The notes below the pieces were generated by a model. That model searched no databases and was not told the origin of the DNA. It saw only the letters and a list, made by a program, of their open reading frames with translations. 9,478 bases of DNA from Actinomycetota bacterium (GTDB taxonomy: Bacteria > Actinomycetota > Actinomycetes > Actinomycetales > Angustibacteraceae), in NCBI GenBank assembly GCA_014377795.1, contig JACMOY010000398.1:1-9478 (forward strand), in the 5' to 3' direction. Positions 6,820 through 9,478 of the stretch are shown one piece after another. Each line of letters starts with the position of its first letter. Within the stretch, counting starts at the first letter, position 1. The position numbers were made by a program, and so were the translations under genes.

Positions 6820-7821
6820 TCAGGCCGGGGGCGGCGCCCAGTGCTCGCCGCGCGCCATGCCGGCGGCACGGCCCCTGGCCGACACCACCAGCGCCATCTT
6901 GCGCGACGCCTCGTCGATCATCTCGTCCCCCAGCATCACTGCCCCACGTGCGCCACCGGCCGCAGAGGTGAAGTGCGAGTAGGCGTCCAGGATGTTCTCA
7001 GCGTGGTCGTAGTCCGCCTGGCGGGGGCTGTAGACCTCGTTCGCGGCATCGACCTGGCCAGGGTGCAGCACCCACTTGCCGTCGTACCCAAGGGCCGCCG
7101 ACCGGCCCGCGACGCGACGGAACCCCTCGACGTCGCGGATCTGCAGGTACGGCCCGTCGATCGCCAGCAGGTCGTGCGAGCGGGCCGCCATCAGGATCTG
7201 CATCAGCACGTAGTGGTAGGCGTCCCCGACGTCGTAGCCCGTCGGCTGCTCGCCGACGACCAGCGACTTCATCGCGATGCTCGCCATGAAGTCGGCCGGG
7301 CCGAAGACGATCGTCTCGAGCCGGGACGACGAGCCGGCGATCGCCTGGACGTTCATCAGGCCCAGGGCGTTCTCGATCTGGGCTTCGATGCCGATGCCGC
7401 CGACCGGGTAGCCGTGCGCGACCTCGAGCTGGGTGAGCAGCAGATCCAGGGCCACGACCTGCTCGGGGGTCTGCACCTTCGGCAGCATGATGGCGTCGAG
7501 CTGGTCACCCGCCCCGCCGACGACCTCGACGACGTCGGCGTAGGTCCACCTCGTCGTCCAGTCGTTGACGCGCACGACCCGCACCCGATCGCCCCAGTCG
7601 CCCTCGCGCAGCCCGGCCACGATGGTGGCGCGGGCGGCCTCCTTGGCGATCGGCGCCACCGCGTCCTCGAGGTCGAGGAACACCTGGTCGACAGCCAGCG
7701 TGCGCGCCTTGTCGATCATCTTCGGGCTCGACCCGGGCACGGCCAGGTTCGACCGGCGGGCCCGGGTCGGGCGCGGACGGGCGGTGAACGGTGCGGTGCC
7801 AGGCGTCCTCGGCTGGGGCAT
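6820..7821 (-). CDS. HpcH/HpaI-CitE family CoA-ester lyase (malyl-CoA/beta-methylmalyl-CoA lyase-like)
   Basis: This TIM-barrel, Mg-dependent lyase family cleaves or condenses 3-hydroxyacyl-CoA esters, such as malyl-CoA and beta-methylmalyl-CoA, to glyoxylate and acetyl- or propionyl-CoA. The protein has 333 residues, near the Mcl1 length and longer than short CitE proteins. Visible motifs are RSNLAVPGSSPKMIDKA (23-39), FLDLEDAVAP (48-57), the carboxylate-binding Arg84 in VVRVND, the Mg ligands Glu150 (QIENALG) and Asp177 (FGPADF), and KWVLHPGQVDAANEVYSP (249-266). The C-terminal segment LGDEMIDEASRKMA matches the long Mcl1-like subgroup. The start is ATG 7821 with a weak Shine-Dalgarno; the first ~22 residues are an Arg/Pro-rich extension. 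It lies 33 bp after the transporter gene. An ethylmalonyl-CoA or glyoxylate-assimilation role is inferred; the exact substrate cannot be read. Confidence 0.93.
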   Translation of the reverse strand: MPQPRTPGTAPFTARPRPTRARRSNLAVPGSSPKMIDKARTLAVDQVFLDLEDAVAPIAKEAARATIVAGLREGDWGDRVRVVRVNDWTTRWTYADVVEVVGGAGDQLDAIMLPKVQTPEQVVALDLLLTQLEVAHGYPVGGIGIEAQIENALGLMNVQAIAGSSSRLETIVFGPADFMASIAMKSLVVGEQPTGYDVGDAYHYVLMQILMAARSHDLLAIDGPYLQIRDVEGFRRVAGRSAALGYDGKWVLHPGQVDAANEVYSPRQADYDHAENILDAYSHFTSAAGGARGAVMLGDEMIDEASRKMALVVSARGRAAGMARGEHWAPPPA

Positions 7822-7854
7822 GGGCCCGACCGTACCGGTGGGGTCGCCGCGGGG

Positions 7855-8799
7855 TCAGGCCCCGACCGTGGTGACGTTGCCCACCTCGGTGACGACGCGT
7901 CGCGCGCGACCGGCCGCCTGGGTGCGGACGACGACCGCGAGTCCGGCCAGCACCAGCGCGGCGCCCGGCAGCACCGCCAGCGGTGGCACCTGGCCGGGCC
8001 ACACCCACGCGACGACGGTCGCGCCCGGCACCTCGAGCAGGACGGCCAGGCTGACGGTCGTGGCGCCCGCGCTGCGCAGCGCGCGGTTCAGCAGCGTGTG
8101 GCCGAGCAGCTGCGCGGTCAGGGTGAGGACGGCGATCTCGACCCAGCTGCGCGCCGAGAACCCCCACAGCGGCGTACCCGAGACCAGGCACACCGGCAGC
8201 AGAACCAGGGCGCAGGTCGTGTAGGCGACCAGGGTGTAGGACGCCGTCCCGACCGTGCGCCGCACGGACTCGCCGGCGCTGATGTACCCCGCCGCCGCCG
8301 CACCGCCGGCCAGCGCCATCAGGTCACCGCGCAGCGCGTCGGCCGAGCCGGTGGCGTCGACCCCGGTGATGACGACGACGCCGACCAGCGCGAGCAGCAC
8401 ACCGACCAGGACGCCGCGCGGCACCGGCAGCCCGCGCACCCGCATCAGCGCCACCGTGAACAGCGGGGTCGTGGTCACCAGCGCCGTCGACGCCGTCACC
8501 GTGGTCAGCCGCAGGCTGGGGATCCACAGCCCGAAGTGCAGCGCGAGGAACGCCCCGGCGACCACGGCCGTCAGCAGCACCCGCCGCTGCTCGCGCACCA
8601 GGGCCGCGAGCTCGGCCCGCCGACGTCCGACCGTGAAGGGCACACCGGCGGCGGCCCCCAGAGCATTACGCCAGAACGCGATCGCCAGCGCCGGGGCCAG
8701 GCACGAGGCGCCGATCGGCCCCGAGAACGACACCGCGACGACCCCGGTGGCGATCAACCCTGCGGTGAGCAGCGGCGGGTCGTGGTCGTGGCGGGTCAC
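7855..8799 (-). CDS. EamA-family (DMT superfamily) membrane transporter
   Basis: A predicted inner-membrane transporter of 314 residues with about ten hydrophobic helices (roughly 10-26, 36-55, 74-94, 98-119, 130-147, 157-177, 188-207, 217-237, 245-265 and 274-292). These form the two five-helix EamA repeats. The first repeat shows the typical FWRN segment after helix 2 (42-45) and an STALVTTTPLF stretch (104-114). The second shows GHTLLNRALR and LLEVPGATVVAW (233-265). Members export amino acids, metabolites or drugs; the substrate here is unknown. The start is GTG 8799, with GAGAG upstream on the minus strand. The next gene on this strand is the lyase gene 33 bp downstream, so co-transcription is likely. 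The C-terminal ~22 residues are Arg/Val-rich and cytoplasmic-looking. Confidence 0.92.
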   Translation of the reverse strand: MTRHDHDPPLLTAGLIATGVVAVSFSGPIGASCLAPALAIAFWRNALGAAAGVPFTVGRRRAELAALVREQRRVLLTAVVAGAFLALHFGLWIPSLRLTTVTASTALVTTTPLFTVALMRVRGLPVPRGVLVGVLLALVGVVVITGVDATGSADALRGDLMALAGGAAAAGYISAGESVRRTVGTASYTLVAYTTCALVLLPVCLVSGTPLWGFSARSWVEIAVLTLTAQLLGHTLLNRALRSAGATTVSLAVLLEVPGATVVAWVWPGQVPPLAVLPGAALVLAGLAVVVRTQAAGRARRVVTEVGNVTTVGA

Positions 8800-8847
8800 C
8801 GGCGAACTCTCTCACCCGCCGCCGGGCGGCTGTGGCACGCTCGGGCC
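8800..8847. promoter_or_regulatory. Divergent intergenic region with a GC-rich inverted repeat
   Basis: Only 48 bp separate the divergent starts at 8799 (-) and 8848 (+), so both promoters must overlap here or lie within the opposite gene. GCCGCC and GGCGGC form a perfect inverted repeat at 8818-8830 around a single central G, a possible operator. In sequence this GC-rich, such a repeat could be chance. No convincing -10/-35 pair is visible. Confidence 0.35.
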
Positions 8848-9369
8848 ATGACCGAGGTGCCGGCCGCCGACGCGGCGCTGCTCGCGGAGGCCGCGGCCAA
8901 GAGCGGGCTGGTCTGGCTGCGGCCGCAGGGCCAGCCGCGGGCCTGGCCGGCGTGGCACGTCTGGCACGACGGCGCCGTCCTGGTCGTCAGCGGCCCCGGC
9001 GAGCAGCAGCTGCCCGAGCTGGTCGGGCCGGTCGAGGTGCTGCTGCGCAGCAAGGACACCGGGTCGCGGCTGATCACCGTCGCCGCCACCGCCACGACCG
9101 TGTCGCCGGACGACCAGTCCTGGCCGGCCGCGGCGGCCGCCCTGGCCGCCAGCCGGCTGAACTCACCGACCTCACCCGCCGACCTGCCGGACCGGTGGCG
9201 CGGCACCGCCGTGATCACCCGCCTGACGGCCCACGGAGCGGCGATCGAAGGCCCCGACCGCTACGACACCGCCAGCGGAGCGGCCCCACCTGCGCCCAGC
9301 GAAGCGACCACCTCGGGGTGGCGCCCCTGGCACCTGCGCGGACGTCCCCGCCGCGCCCGCCGCGGCTGA
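8848..9369 (+). CDS. Conserved hypothetical protein, possibly FMN-binding split-barrel-like
   Basis: A 173-residue, probably cytoplasmic protein with no signal peptide or membrane segment. ATG 8848 is chosen because the frame upstream is only the shadow of the transporter and lyase genes; there is no strong Shine-Dalgarno. The N-terminal part SGLVWLRPQGQPRAWPAWHVWHD-like (about residues 19-41) and then AVLVVSGPGEQ (43-53), VEVLLRSKDTG (62-72) and LITVAATATTV (75-85) alternate like strands. They resemble small actinobacterial proteins related to pyridoxamine 5'-phosphate oxidase folds. This fold guess is weak. The C-terminus is Ala/Pro-rich and ends in a basic RGRPRRARRG. It is transcribed divergently from the transporter gene. 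Function unknown. Confidence 0.8.
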   Translation: MTEVPAADAALLAEAAAKSGLVWLRPQGQPRAWPAWHVWHDGAVLVVSGPGEQQLPELVGPVEVLLRSKDTGSRLITVAATATTVSPDDQSWPAAAAALAASRLNSPTSPADLPDRWRGTAVITRLTAHGAAIEGPDRYDTASGAAPPAPSEATTSGWRPWHLRGRPRRARRG

Positions 9370-9442
9370 GACCGGGACGCCGCCACACCGACCTCCGCGA
9401 TCGCCCCCGCGGCCCGGCGGGCGAGCTCCAGCTGTGCGCGGC

Positions 9443-9452
9443 GGGGGGGGGG
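9443..9452 (+). repeat. Homopolymer run of ten G near the right edge
   Basis: Ten consecutive G within the last 40 bases, in a stretch (9370-9478) where I find no supportable gene. A short stem CCCGC/GCGGG (9406-9410 with 9417-9421) lies just before it and might belong to a terminator for the hypothetical gene, with low confidence. G runs this long are prone to length errors in sequencing, and could be a read or assembly edge artefact. Confidence 0.7.
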
Positions 9453-9478
9453 CGCCCGGCCCCGAGGGTGCTGTGAGG

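Noticed and set aside
6841..8847. Plus-strand open frame continuing upstream of the hypothetical gene for about 670 codons
   Set aside because: It is the shadow of the lyase and transporter genes with repetitive His/Arg/Gln-rich sequence. Only the part from ATG 8848 lies outside them and reads as a normal protein.
1..9478. Defence system, phage, transposon or biosynthetic cluster
   Set aside because: No nuclease, methylase, integrase, transposase, reverse transcriptase, synthase or repeat array is visible; every well-supported gene but one small hypothetical belongs to an ordinary metabolic, transport, regulatory or stress family.

Overview
The window is GC-rich throughout. Its proteins look like those of a high-GC actinobacterium: a long-form GlpD, an IclR-type regulator beside a glycerol kinase, and Mcl1-like lyase and acyl-CoA dehydrogenase forms typical of Streptomyces, Mycobacterium and Micrococcales relatives. 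The genus cannot be fixed from sequence alone. I see no tRNA, rRNA, CRISPR array, insertion sequence, integrase or phage gene. Nearly all of the window is coding, in compact runs.

Left part (1-4784), glycerol catabolism. The window opens inside a first glycerol kinase gene on the + strand, just after its catalytic Asp region. It is followed after 46 bp by glpD, the FAD-dependent glycerol-3-phosphate dehydrogenase. Converging on glpD from the - strand is a complete second glycerol kinase gene, preceded by an IclR-family regulator of the GylR type. The 3' ends of glpD and the second kinase gene overlap antisense by 185 bp, and the last ~55 residues of GlpD are encoded in that overlap. The two kinases are clearly different: the second keeps the catalytic residues but departs from both FGGY-family signature motifs.

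Middle part (4798-7821), CoA-ester metabolism and stress. On the - strand, an acyl-CoA dehydrogenase gene lies directly upstream of the regulator and kinase genes, with 13-bp gaps at both junctions. This suggests an ACAD-iclR-glpK transcription unit. Further upstream are a Dps-type ferroxidase gene, followed by a strong hairpin that probably ends its transcript, and a malyl-CoA/citramalyl-CoA lyase-like (CitE/Mcl1) gene. The dehydrogenase and lyase resemble enzymes of the ethylmalonyl-CoA pathway, but no other gene of that pathway is in the window.

Right part (7855-9478). A ten-helix EamA/DMT transporter gene sits upstream of and probably co-transcribed with the lyase gene. A divergent 48-bp gap separates it from a small conserved hypothetical gene on the + strand. 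The last ~110 bp hold no gene I can support and include a run of ten G.

Overall this is mostly ordinary metabolic chromosome. The points worth a second look are the kinase duplication with its unusual second copy, the antisense 3' overlap, and the operon joining an acyl-CoA dehydrogenase to a glycerol regulator and kinase. I found no evidence of a defence, mobile or otherwise novel multi-gene system.
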